A stretch of 64,000 nt of DNA, taken from Cornus controversa (Eukaryota; Streptophyta; Magnoliopsida; Cornales; Cornaceae). The translations under genes were made by a program, and so were the position numbers. The stretch lies in contig CM048845.1 in the NCBI GenBank assembly GCA_026545225.1, positions 29,354,001 through 29,418,000 on the forward strand. Direction: 5' to 3'. Every line of letters starts with the position of its first letter. The stretch's first letter is position 1. Positions 43,513 through 52,414 of this stretch are shown here, piece by piece. The notes under the pieces are model-generated. The model was given only the letters and a program-made list of their open reading frames with translations. It was not told the DNA's origin and made no database searches.

Positions 43513-44862
43513 TACTATTCACAGCAAGGTTTAAAAATTGTCCAGACTTCGTTTCGATGCAATTTCTTCGTTTTAAATCGGAATTGAACGTGATTTTTTT
43601 TTTAAATTGAGTATTTTTGAAATCTCTATCCAATGGAGTAGGTTTCATAATCAAATTGCATCTGTGTAAAAAGTTGTGGTCCAGAACTTAGTGGTTTATA
43701 TGTATGGAACCAAAGGTGAAAATTATTTGCAAAGGCCTTTGATGATCTAATGCTACTTGAAGGGTGTGCATATAGAATGCTTCCGCAATATAAATGATTA
43801 TAATGAGATTAAGGTGTGGGAACTTGAGGCAAAATTACGGATTCACCCCCGTTTCCTTCGCTCCTAACCGGGTGTCGGAAACCGGGGCGTGACAATATCG
43901 TCAGGTAGATCTATGTCGAAATTAACCATTTGTTGAAGAAGATTTTTTGCTTCTTTAAGATGATTTGCAGAATATTCTGGAAAATCAACGCTTAATTCAG
44001 TAACAAAAACTCTTCTTCCATCCGAAATCAGGGTTAGAGGTCGGAGTGATGTAAGAAGTGTTGCAGCAGTATTTTTGAGATTGATGATACTTTGAATGGT
44101 AAGAGTTCTCGGGGAGATGCCTTTTGCAATGTCAAGGGAATTTTCTAAGGGTTGTTCCCTCTATTCTTCATCGGTGGTAGTTTTTAGGTACCAAATCTGA
44201 TATGGTTGGTAGAAACGTGTTTTTTGACGCCAACCAATTGAGCTAGAGATCCATAAAGAGAGGGTTCTATTACAGATCTAGTGATGAACAGTTTTAAAGA
44301 TCATGGATTTGATCATGGCTGGGAGATCTTTTTCAGGATAGTGAGATTGGATAATTACTTTATTAATAATTCCCCAATCAAGTATTTCCATGGGCCAAAG
44401 AAGATGGGTTCCGAGACTGAGTTTTGGGATTCCATCATCTAGATTAATATAATCATGATTATCAAGATAAAAATTTGTGAGTGACAAATAATTATCTTCG
44501 ACCAAGTATCGGATCTTAACAAAGATATGGCTAGGGAAAAAGGATTTTGCTTTTTCAAAAAGACAGATTCTTTTAACCTTTTCGAAGAGGGGCCGAAAAA
44601 TCATTTTTTAAGAGTTCCGCAAGCTGTAGATACCAGCTAATTTTATCTAATGAAAATTTTTGTGTCCAATCGATTTGTTCAACCGTTTTGATACACAAAT
44701 CTTTGAAGGATAAGGATGACATATGTAGATCAGCTATTTGTTTAGCTAAAGTACTTAGAGTGTGACAAAAAAACTTTCCTTTGGTCGGTGACATGGGATT
44801 TCCATACCACATTAAGATTTTCGTAAATATCATTGGGAAGTCCAGGATTATAGAAAGCATGT

Positions 44863-45565
44863 GGAGGAACTCAAGGGTTTGGACAGTCGTCTTGCAAGGA
44901 ATGAAATCACTCTATAAAAGAAACACATGGAGACCTTCAGTTCGTGGTTCAAAACCATGATTAATGCAAGTAGTAATGTGTCAATGATGCTAAAGGGGCT
45001 TTCAAATGGGCCAAGGAACGATGTAATTTCTTATTCTGGTTATATTGTGAATGACCATCGATTTCACACCAAGGATGTAGAGAGAAGCACACAAAATAGT
45101 GGTGTTTCCATTGAAGCTGAAGCTATATGTCGATCTAGTGCAAGAGATACAGATCAAGTTGTTGAAAAAATATCTTATTATGGTGTTCTGAAAGAAATAA
45201 TTTTGTTAGACTATTACTCATTTCAAGTACCATTGTTTCATTGTGACTGGGCAAATATTAGAAACAACATCAAAGTTGAAGATGGATTTACATTGGTGAA
45301 CCTTCATGAAGGTTAAAGATAATTTGAAAGTGATCCATTTATCCTTGCGTCACAGGCTAAGCAAGTGTTTTACTCTAGGGATACTGAAACGTCAAGTTGG
45401 TATGTGGTACTTAAAGCACCACCAAGAGGTAAAATTGACTTGGACACTTTTGAAGAGAATGCTTATATCCCTTATGCTCCATTAGATATATCAAGACTTG
45501 AATGTGAAATTGTTGATGATGGTGAACATCATGAACGCTTTGATTGTGAGGGCATAACATTGTAG
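44863..45565 (+). pseudogene. CACTA TNP2-type transposase, C-terminal part, broken
   Basis: Begins with HVEELKGLDSRLARNEITLY-like sequence and METFSSWFKTMINAS, followed by NDVISYSGYIVNDHRFHTKD and QNSGVSIEAEAICRSS, the DUF4216-type block found at the end of TNP2 transposases. After a stop at 45314-45316 the next frame continues DPFILASQAKQVFYSRD and SWYVVLKAPPRGKIDLD to a stop at 45563. The first part of the gene lies at 37621-38904; several hundred codons between the two parts are missing, replaced by viral DNA. Confidence 0.92.
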
Positions 45566-45947
45566 AACATTTTCAAATGGGTATTTGGTTACTTGGTTGT
45601 ATTTTTAGGTTAGTATTTGGTTACTTGTAGAATATTTTTTGATGAAACTGGATGGTTGTGATTATGTACCTATCTAAATATGCATTAAATTCCTTCTTAA
45701 ACTAGTAATTTGTTATTTCTGATGCCCTTTTTGTAAATCAATAGTGGCGCCTCCAATATAAACTGAATTATTACTCCTTTGATAAGATTACAGGTCTTCT
45801 AAAGATTTTTACTATGTCTGAACATACTGAAGTAATTATCAACCTTACTTAATGTTGTTTTATCTTAAATTGATTATTTTAATTTAAGTGACAACTTTAA
45901 CCATGTGCATTTTTAATGTTGTTCTTCTTTTAATGCATGTACTTGAA
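45566..45947 (+). other. Intergenic segment between the two CACTA genes
   Basis: T-rich, with no ORF apart from an upstream extension of the next gene's frame (45888). It may hold the 5' leader of the second CACTA gene. Confidence 0.5.
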
Positions 45948-46711
45948 ATGAAGTCATCTAGACAGTGTGAGACACGTGCAGAACGAAACCGTCGACCAGT
46001 TGTACGCATTTCCAACGGAGGTTCAAATTCTCCAAGGACATCTTCAGGCGATCAATTGAGAGTTGGTGGGGTTTCACCCGATCCCGTTACTTCTCAAGGA
46101 CCTTCTAGTGAGGCTGTATCAAATACAAGGAAAAGAAAGGGTAGGGAAAAGTCTCAATTGTACAAGATTGCATCCACACCAAATGAGCGCCTAGTTGTGA
46201 ATTTTAATGAAAGGGGGCAGCCAGTTGGGGATAACAGTAAGAAGTATAGTTCTTGCCTTGGGGTTCTAGCATGCGAGAAGGTTCCCATAACAATTCAAAA
46301 TTGGAAGGATGTGCCTGATTCTCTATTACAAGAATTATGGGATATTATAAAGGTATTTTTTTTTTTTACTAATTTGCTAGTAAAAGGATCCTGATTCTCT
46401 ATTAGAAGAATGAAAACATGTTCTCCTTGTCATAGTAGGATATTTATTTGATAATTTGATATATATTTGTAGTTAAGATTCGATGTTGCCGACTGTCATG
46501 CAAGCGTATCATTTGGATTGATGGGAAAGGTGTGGCACAGTCACAAACAGTTACAACAAATAATGTGTTGTCCATGAGAAATAATCGACGATCCATTGCC
46601 TTAATGAAGCCCGATAATGTAAACTCAACGGATGAGTGGCAAGAGTTTGTTGCCAATCGATTATCGGAGGAGCATGCTGTGAGTATTTATATGCATTTTT
46701 TAATTATATAT

Positions 46712-46743
<32 letters not shown>

Positions 46744-47918
46744 TCATGACCTATATAAATTAACAACTTTTTTGTATTTATAGAAAGAAAGAAAACAAAA
46801 ACAAGAATTAAGGAGTAAAATGACTACCCCACACACAACAAGCCGATTAGGCTATGCTCGGTTAGAAGATGAGATAGTAAAGATGAATGGTTATTTTCTT
46901 CACTTATTTAATTTGAACCATAACTCTTGTGATTCAGTAGCACAAATAACTGCAACATGCATGTTTGAGTATGTAGAGAAAAGAGTCTGACACACCCGAT
47001 AACATTTCAAGGGTGGATAAAGTGCATATGAGAAATGATGGTCAACCCATAAATGAACAAGTCAAGGAGACTGTGGTAACAAATGCTTCTTTTTTAATTT
47101 AAGTTAATCATTTATATTTATTATACTAAATTACTAATGAGTGTGTTTTAAATATGGAATTTTAGGAATAATGAAGACATATACCCAAACGACTTAAAGT
47201 TCAGGAATTCATGATGATGCAATCAATCATGTATTTGGTTCTGAACATCAAGGAATATTGAGAGGGCTTGGGTTTGGGGTAACACTTACAAAATTGAAAA
47301 CCCAAGCACAGCAGCAAGAAAATTCCCAAAGATATGAAAAGAAATTTGAAGCAATGATGCGGGACCAAAGGGAGCAAATGTTGAAAGCAATTTGGCTCGA
47401 AAGGGAGCAAATGAAGGAAGAGATGAGGGAGGAAATGAGAGAGCAAATGAGGGAAGAGATGAGGAACCAAATGAGAGAAGAGATGAGAGAACAAATGCAA
47501 GAGTTTAGATCATTGTTGGTAAGTGAAAATAATAATGCTTTGTCATCATTTTTATTAAGAATGCTTTGTCATAATTATTTTTATTTTTTTTTCATACCAA
47601 ACACATAATGCTAATAAAAAATCTTGTCCCAATGCTTCACCACGTGTCCCATCTACTAAAAATGTTGAGAGAAAAGATTATGATTTATTCCATTACAATG
47701 GGACAGGATTACTTGTTGCTACTGGTGAAGTTGTTTCCTCGGATCCTTCTATGCTCATAGGTGATGCACCACTCGATTATGATTGTTGGAAAGTGTGGGT
47801 CAATTTTGGCTTTGAATATGAAGCTCCCTTGTATAGGGCAGATCCCTCTGGTCGTTATTTGCTTGGACAAGCTCATGGAAATTCAATTGCATGGCCTAGA
47901 AAGTTTATCAAGATCAGT
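45948..47918 (+). pseudogene. CACTA second gene, TNPA/Ptta-En-Spm-like DNA-binding protein
   Basis: Likely exons: 45948-46352, 46473-46678, 46784-~47072, 47166-47518 and ~47640-47918, each with GT/AG borders (e.g. aaag|gtattt, tgtag|ttaag, atag|aaaga, ttggt|aagtg). Exon 1 starts MKSSRQCETRAERNRRP, is Ser/Pro-rich, then has NERLVVNFNERGQPVGDNS and SSCLGVLACEKVPITIQNWK, the conserved start of the plant Ptta/En-Spm transposase family. Exon 3 has KMTTPHTTSRLGYARLEDE. Exon 4 has HVFGSEHQGILRGLGFGVT then a Glu/Met/Arg coiled coil. The last exon ends GNSIAWPRKFIKI. A frame break (TGA 46988-46990) in exon 3 makes it a pseudogene unless exon borders differ. Such proteins bind subterminal repeats. Confidence 0.85.
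46703..46743. repeat. (TA)n microsatellite in an intron
   Basis: Two TA runs split by an extra A, within the second intron of the second CACTA gene. Confidence 0.95.
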
Positions 47919-49153
47919 AAGTATTATAAAGTATAATATTTGTATATCTAATTCCATTGATACTGAAAATATAATATTTATTTACCTGTAGCTCGGCCTT
48001 CGGGATAATGGTATTTTGGGGCTGTGCTTGTTTTTGTGGTTGTATCTCTAGAGGAGATATATAGAATTATTTTGAAAGTAATCTGTTAAGGGCGTGTTTG
48101 GTTCTTTTGTTACTGAAGAAATTTTAAGGAGGAAGAAGAAGAAATTATTCAGATGGAGTAGCCTTCCTATGTAGATGAATATGAAACACTAGTAAGAAGA
48201 ATGACAACTCTAAGGTCAGTTTCTTTCTCTATTTACAGTATTATGGATGTTTCAGTCTCTGCTTATGCAAACCAGAGCTATCTCTCTATATACTATTATG
48301 AAAGTCATTGAGGCATTTGCTATGTTGATTTGTGTGGTGCAATGTTAACTCTCTCTTTGTAACAACTTGTTATGCAAGGTACTTGTTTTGGTCTATGTTT
48401 ATATATCTATATACTGTTATTTAAGCTGAATTTGTTTCCTAATTACATTTTTCGAAGAAAAAAATTAAATATTATTTCGGTTATTAATTTGATGAGAATT
48501 GGAGCTTAATTCTATCACGGTCTTGAATTCCTGATGGTGGTTGGTTTTTGCTGCCATGATGGTCCTCTCGGTTTGGTAGTGGGCTGTTCCGGTGAGGTGG
48601 TTATGGAAATGGTTAACAGTTGGCTCGGCAGGGAGAGTGATCTCTCGGCTTGGATGTCAGATGGCCGTGGGCTGGTGGGTCTCTCGGCTAGAACTTCTTG
48701 GCAGAGAAGGTGGTGGTGTTGGTTCTAGGATGGCTTGGGTGTGGCCATGGTGGCTGGGTTGTTATAGGTGGTGGCTTGAGATCTCGGTTTTGTGAACTGT
48801 GACGCATGGTGGCTCCGGTGATGGAGCAGCCATGGTTGCTGGAGATGGCAGTGATGGGTCATTTAGTTCTCTAATTTACATATTTGAAAGTGCAAAGTGA
48901 TTGCTGAGGTGACACAGTTAGTGTTAATATAAATTGTTGTTAAAATTCTACTATCTAACCAGAGTGATCACCTTGAAATGTATTGGGTAGCAATTACTTT
49001 TCCTAGCAAGTGGTATTCATACATTTGATCTAGTACTTCTAAACTACATATTTGATTTTGACTTCTAAACTGCTGGGTCCTTATTTAGAGCTAGCTATGC
49101 TTAATTTTTGAGCTGTAAATATTTTTGCAATATTTTAAGCCATGTGCTAGCTA
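47919..49153 (+). other. 3' part of CACTA element, non-coding, with GC-rich patch
   Basis: Mostly T-rich. The patch 48530-48860 is G-rich on this strand (ggtggt, ctcggctt, gccatggtggct) with repeated tctcggctWg phrases and two overlapping short frames. No protein family is recognised; a captured gene fragment or UTR is possible. Confidence 0.45.
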
Positions 49154-49162
49154 TTTTTTTTA

Positions 49163-49374
49163 GAGAAATGCTAAACGTCACAATTTTATTTCACAAATTT
49201 TAACTCGAATCTATGTGGCAGGTGATAATACTATAGGGACTCCGTGTATGGGGAGAATCCCACCAATAATAACTTATCATTTAATTTTATCTCCTAAAAT
49301 AATGAACTATATTACCTGCCACATAGATTCGAGTTAAAATTCATGATATTTATTCGAGACGTGTAGCATTGCTC
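49163..49374. mobile_element. Mutator-like MITE with long inverted repeats (212 bp)
   Basis: Ends GAGAAATGCTAAACGTC and (complement) GAGCAATGCTACACGTC. Inner arms also pair: ttttaactcgaatctatgtg, ggcaggt on the left and acctgcc, acatagattcgagttaaaa on the right, so each arm is about 75 bp. A 9-bp duplication TTTTTTTTA flanks it (49154-49162, 49375-49383), fitting Mutator-type insertion; because the duplicate is a homopolymer run its exact edges are less certain. Confidence 0.85.
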
Positions 49375-49577
49375 TTTTTTTTATATGAATTGATCTTAAC
49401 ATATTTTGTGTTCTAATTTTCTGAATTTTATTATTAGCCCAACTTTACTGATAGTAATGCAATCTATGCTATAGTCAGATCTTAATATGTTCTAAATAAA
49501 TTTTTATGATTTTGATAGGTGTAATTACTGCACTTGTATTTAATTTGTTGGTGTTCTTCAAATGTTATACGGAAAAA

Positions 49578-49615
<38 letters not shown>
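49578..49615. repeat. (GT)n(AT)n microsatellite
   Basis: GTGTGTGTGTGTGT directly followed by about ten AT units. Confidence 0.95.
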
Positions 49616-50083
49616 CAAATGCTATACTAAAAGCAATACAACAATTGATATATATTTCAAAATGCACCAACTAATTTACTATATCTGTTAACAAAACAAA
49701 TATTCCCTTCTTAGTTTATAAGCTAGTTATAGAGATTACATGATTCATAAGAAAGAGAAAGTTATAAATTCCAAAACTAATCTTAATAATCCTATTACTG
49801 ATTGACACTGAATTTGTTTTCAACAATAGCTTACTAAAAACATCTACTTGCATAAATCTTGGGCTCATTGGGTGGGTGACTATGAACACCAAAAGCTGTT
49901 GGACACATATGCAAACTTTCGGCACCATAAACTGACAACACTACCTTCCATGATGAACTTTAACCTTGCCAGCATTTCAAAGAATAAGAAGAGAAATCCG
50001 AAGAAGTAACTACAGGACAAACAATTCATTCCAACAACTTCAGTGTGACAAACAAGTCACATGACGGGACCACAAAACTGATG
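49616..50083. other. Non-coding CACTA 3' region
   Basis: AT-rich, with no recognised gene, repeat or element end. Confidence 0.45.
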
Positions 50084-50425
50084 CTACTTTGCCGATGTGC
50101 TGATAAATTATATATGTGGATGTTTGAGTGTATATGTGTTGATGCTTTACACATGTATTGTTGACGCTTGGGTGTCTACGTGCTGATAATTTATATATAT
50201 ACAAATTTAAGTGTTTAGGTGTATAGGTGTTGATAATTTACACATATATGGTTGATGTTCGAGTGTCTATGTGCTGGTGATTATTACATGTGGATTGTTG
50301 ATGTTTTAGTATATATATGTGCTAATTTATACATGTATTGTAGGTGCTTGAGTGCTTATGTGATGACAATTTATATATGTGAATTGTGAATCTTGAGTGT
50401 CTATGTGTTGAGAATTTATTTTGTA
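50084..50425 (+). repeat. ~55-bp minisatellite, about 6 copies
   Basis: Unit gtgctgataatttatacatg then tRYattgttgatgcttgagtgtctat. Copies differ at several positions and in length (45-65 bp). The frame at 50322-50549 (minus) overlaps and is incidental. Confidence 0.8.
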
Positions 50426-51874
50426 TGAAAGGGTATAACTGTGGACAATAAAGATGGTAGATGTTATGGGAGTCAATTTTTCGGCTAAATTGTTGCCTCA
50501 ACTGCCTAGGGTGTTCTTGTCTAGACTCAAACAAGGCATTTGTGGGCAATTTCTATTGAGCCTGCAGATGAGAAATGATGAAGCTGTCTTTAGCAGAGTG
50601 AGAGGAAGTCTGTGAGACTTTGCCTATAAACCTAAGGCAGACCCTCGTACTTCTGTGTGCAAACAAAAGGTTGGGAACCCTTGTTCCTGTATCTTGTATG
50701 CCGTGACCGATGTGTATGATTGTGTGTGGGTGTTGGCTAAGACTTGATGCGACCAAGGGCCATTAAAAAGGCAAAATTTAGGAGATAATTTGACCCCTAT
50801 AAGAGTAGGCCAATACGGATAAATGAATCATAGCATAAACGTGGCACAAAAAGCCACCTTTATCCATAAAATGATCTTGCCCACAAAAGGAAATAAATAG
50901 AGGATTGAATGAAGTCATTCTCCTTCAAAATATAGAATCTATTTGTTTTTGAAAAGAAATTTTCTTGAGCTCAATGTGCAAAACCATGCGAGTTTTATAG
51001 AACATTTTCTTCCACAAAACTAAGAAAAACCCTACACTATATCTTTAATTGTAGAAACAATTATGTCTTCTTATTTGAAAGCTATTTGATGATAAACCGT
51101 AAACTTGTTCAAGATATGGTTTTGGAGATTGAAGAACAAGTTCTAAGGAGAGTATTTTCCATTTCATTGTATTATTTCACATTTTTACATTTAATCTTTG
51201 GGTTGCTGGAAATTAATTTATTATTTCATGATTTATTTAAGCAAGCTCAGAAGATACGTTATCTATGCTTTTGTAATTTCTATTATAACCTTCAAGATGG
51301 AAGGGTAAGGTATTGCAGGTACAACTTTACATTTGTAGCAGCCCGAGAAACTTTTATTATATTTTCTTTTCTCATTCGCTACTTGTAGTCCAAGTATTGG
51401 GATTACTTTATTTTTATTCAGATTTTTTCTATCGTTACACTATTTTTTTATATTAATTTTTGGTCATTATTTATTGATCTTTTTGTCCCTCCTCTCCTAT
51501 TGTACTTTTCTCTCTCCTTAACTCCCAGCATAATGAACCAGCACAGCAGTAGCAGTAGCAGTGTACAGCAGTAGCAGTAGCAGTGTGGATGTTGTGTTAC
51601 ACTGTGATGTCTGCTTCGATTGCCTCTAAACTATGTCTTCAAGTGCAGTGTTTTGCTTGCTAGAATGTCTTTTAAATGTTCACTGTATCTAGAAATATTT
51701 GTTAATAGTTGTAATTTTTAAGCATGATAAATCATTTGAATGTGCTAGCTTTGAAGGGATGCAAATTAGATATTGATATTGTATGGAAGCACATACTTTT
51801 GTATTGTATGGCATCACAAGTTTTTGGATTGGGGATGAAAGTATTAGAAAAATGAATATTTAAAAAAAAAAAAA
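50426..51874. other. Non-coding CACTA 3' region with LTR-like patch and CAG-type repeat
   Basis: Around 50880-51060 the order aaataaatagagga (TATA-like), pyrimidine-rich stretch and ttgagctcaatgtgc resembles a promoter region of an LTR, but no ends were found. A 22-bp repeat acagcagtagcagtagcagt occurs twice at 51543-51586. Confidence 0.45.
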
Positions 51875-52165
51875 AACTTCTAAGGCGGACAATGGCCACC
51901 TTTAATAATATGAGGCTTAGCTTTTAAGGCTGGCCAAAGCCGCCCTAAATATTATGACGTTTAGCTTTTAAGGCTGGCACGAGCCCTCCTAAATTATTCA
52001 GATTTTAAGGTGGACAATGGCCGCCTTTAATAATATGAGGCTTAGCTTTTAAGGAGGGCCAAAGGCGCCCTAAATATTATGAGGTTTAGCTTTTAAGGCG
52101 CACGAGCCCTCCTAAATAATTGAGGTTTTAAGGCGGAAACTAACCGCCCTAAATAATTACACTTC
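51875..52165 (+). repeat. CACTA right subterminal repeats
   Basis: A ~128-bp unit is repeated directly (51880-52007 and 52008-52130), each with ttttaaggYggacaatggcc, gcctttaataatatgaggct and taaggctggccaaagccgcc-like blocks. Within units taaggcgg and ccgccttta alternate as short inverted pairs. In CACTA elements such motifs are the binding sites of the TNPA-type protein. Confidence 0.85.
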
Positions 52166-52394
52166 TATGACGCGTAACAGCCGCTTTGAATTATGAACTA
52201 TTAAGACACTAAATAACCGCTTTGAAAAATTATTTTAAAGGCATTTATGAAATTATTAAAGGAAATTTCGGACCGCCTTTAAAAAGTTTCTGCATGCCTT
52301 TAAAAAAACTTAGTAATCATAATGCCTTAATAGAGGACAAGCCATGGAGCGCCTTAAAAAGTCATTTAAGGAGGTTTTGGCCCATCTTAAAAGA

Positions 52395-52411
52395 CTAATT
52401 TTCTTGTAGTG
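52395..52411 (-). repeat. Right terminal inverted repeat of CACTA
   Basis: CTAATTTTCTTGTAGTG, exact inverse of the left TIR, followed by CCA. Confidence 0.95.
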
Positions 52412-52414
52412 CCA

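Larger units (their letters stand above)
41070..43894 (+). mobile_element. Solo LTR of the Tekay/Del-like family (LTR C, 2825 bp)
   Basis: Starts TGTAGAAACCGTGCCC, ends ACCGGGGCGTGACA. Perfect ATATC duplications flank it (41065-41069, 43895-43899). TATAAATAC is at 41451-41459 and a donor-like GAG|GTAGGGG at 41716-41724. It is the only uninterrupted full-length LTR of this family in the window and serves as reference for the other three. No PBS or internal region is attached. Frames inside it (41907-42141, 42577-42920, 43457-43654) are not genes. Confidence 0.96.
38905..44862. mobile_element. Endogenous pararetrovirus (Caulimoviridae) DNA, rearranged
   Basis: Fragments of a pararetrovirus lie inside the TNP2 gene: a plus-strand RT-RNase H connection piece (38905-39110), then in minus orientation a long frame after a promoter and PBS (39163-40735), and upstream of that the end of another frame (40944-44862) split by a gypsy solo LTR. 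The minus-strand order, frame end - TATA - PBS - frame start, is that of a circular viral genome opened elsewhere. Exact junctions with the transposase are uncertain by about 15 bp because no target duplication is expected for such integration. The genus is unresolved. Viral frames are broken or truncated. Confidence 0.8.
40944..44862 (-). pseudogene. Pararetrovirus second frame, broken and split by a solo LTR
   Basis: Reading leftward from ~44862: HAFYNPGLPNDIYENLNVVW in one frame, FFCHTLSTLAKQIADLHM in another, then YLQLAELLKNDF, FFPSHIFVKIRYLVEDNY, SLGTHLLWPMEILDWG and, after 44277, IINLKNTAATLLTSLRPLTL. At 43895 the frame meets a gypsy solo LTR and resumes at 41069 (AEMDDHYANLHD, FDGYELHNILNMMEG) to a TAA at 40944-40946. 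At least three frame changes and one stop (44278) break it. It ends about 210 bp upstream of the viral promoter. Function is not recognised; a late viral frame ending before the intergenic region is the likeliest reading. Confidence 0.6.
30618..52411 (+). mobile_element. CACTA (En/Spm) DNA transposon, 21.8 kb with nested DNA
   Basis: Terminal inverted repeats CACTACAAGAAAATTAG are identical over 17 bp (30618-30634 and complement at 52395-52411). A 3-bp target duplication CCA flanks it (30615-30617, 52412-52414), as expected for CACTA elements. It carries a TNP2-type transposase gene (37628-45565, broken) and a second TNPA/Ptta-like gene (45948-47918), both on the plus strand. Subterminal repeats occur at both ends (aaggctggcc / ggccgcctt). 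Inside it are pararetrovirus DNA, a gypsy solo LTR, a Mutator-type MITE and part of another CACTA end. It sits in the gag region of copia A. Confidence 0.95.

Noticed and set aside
47258..47608. 116-codon Met/Glu/Arg-rich frame as its own gene
   Set aside because: It is exon 4 of the second CACTA gene plus intron; the repeats are a coiled coil.
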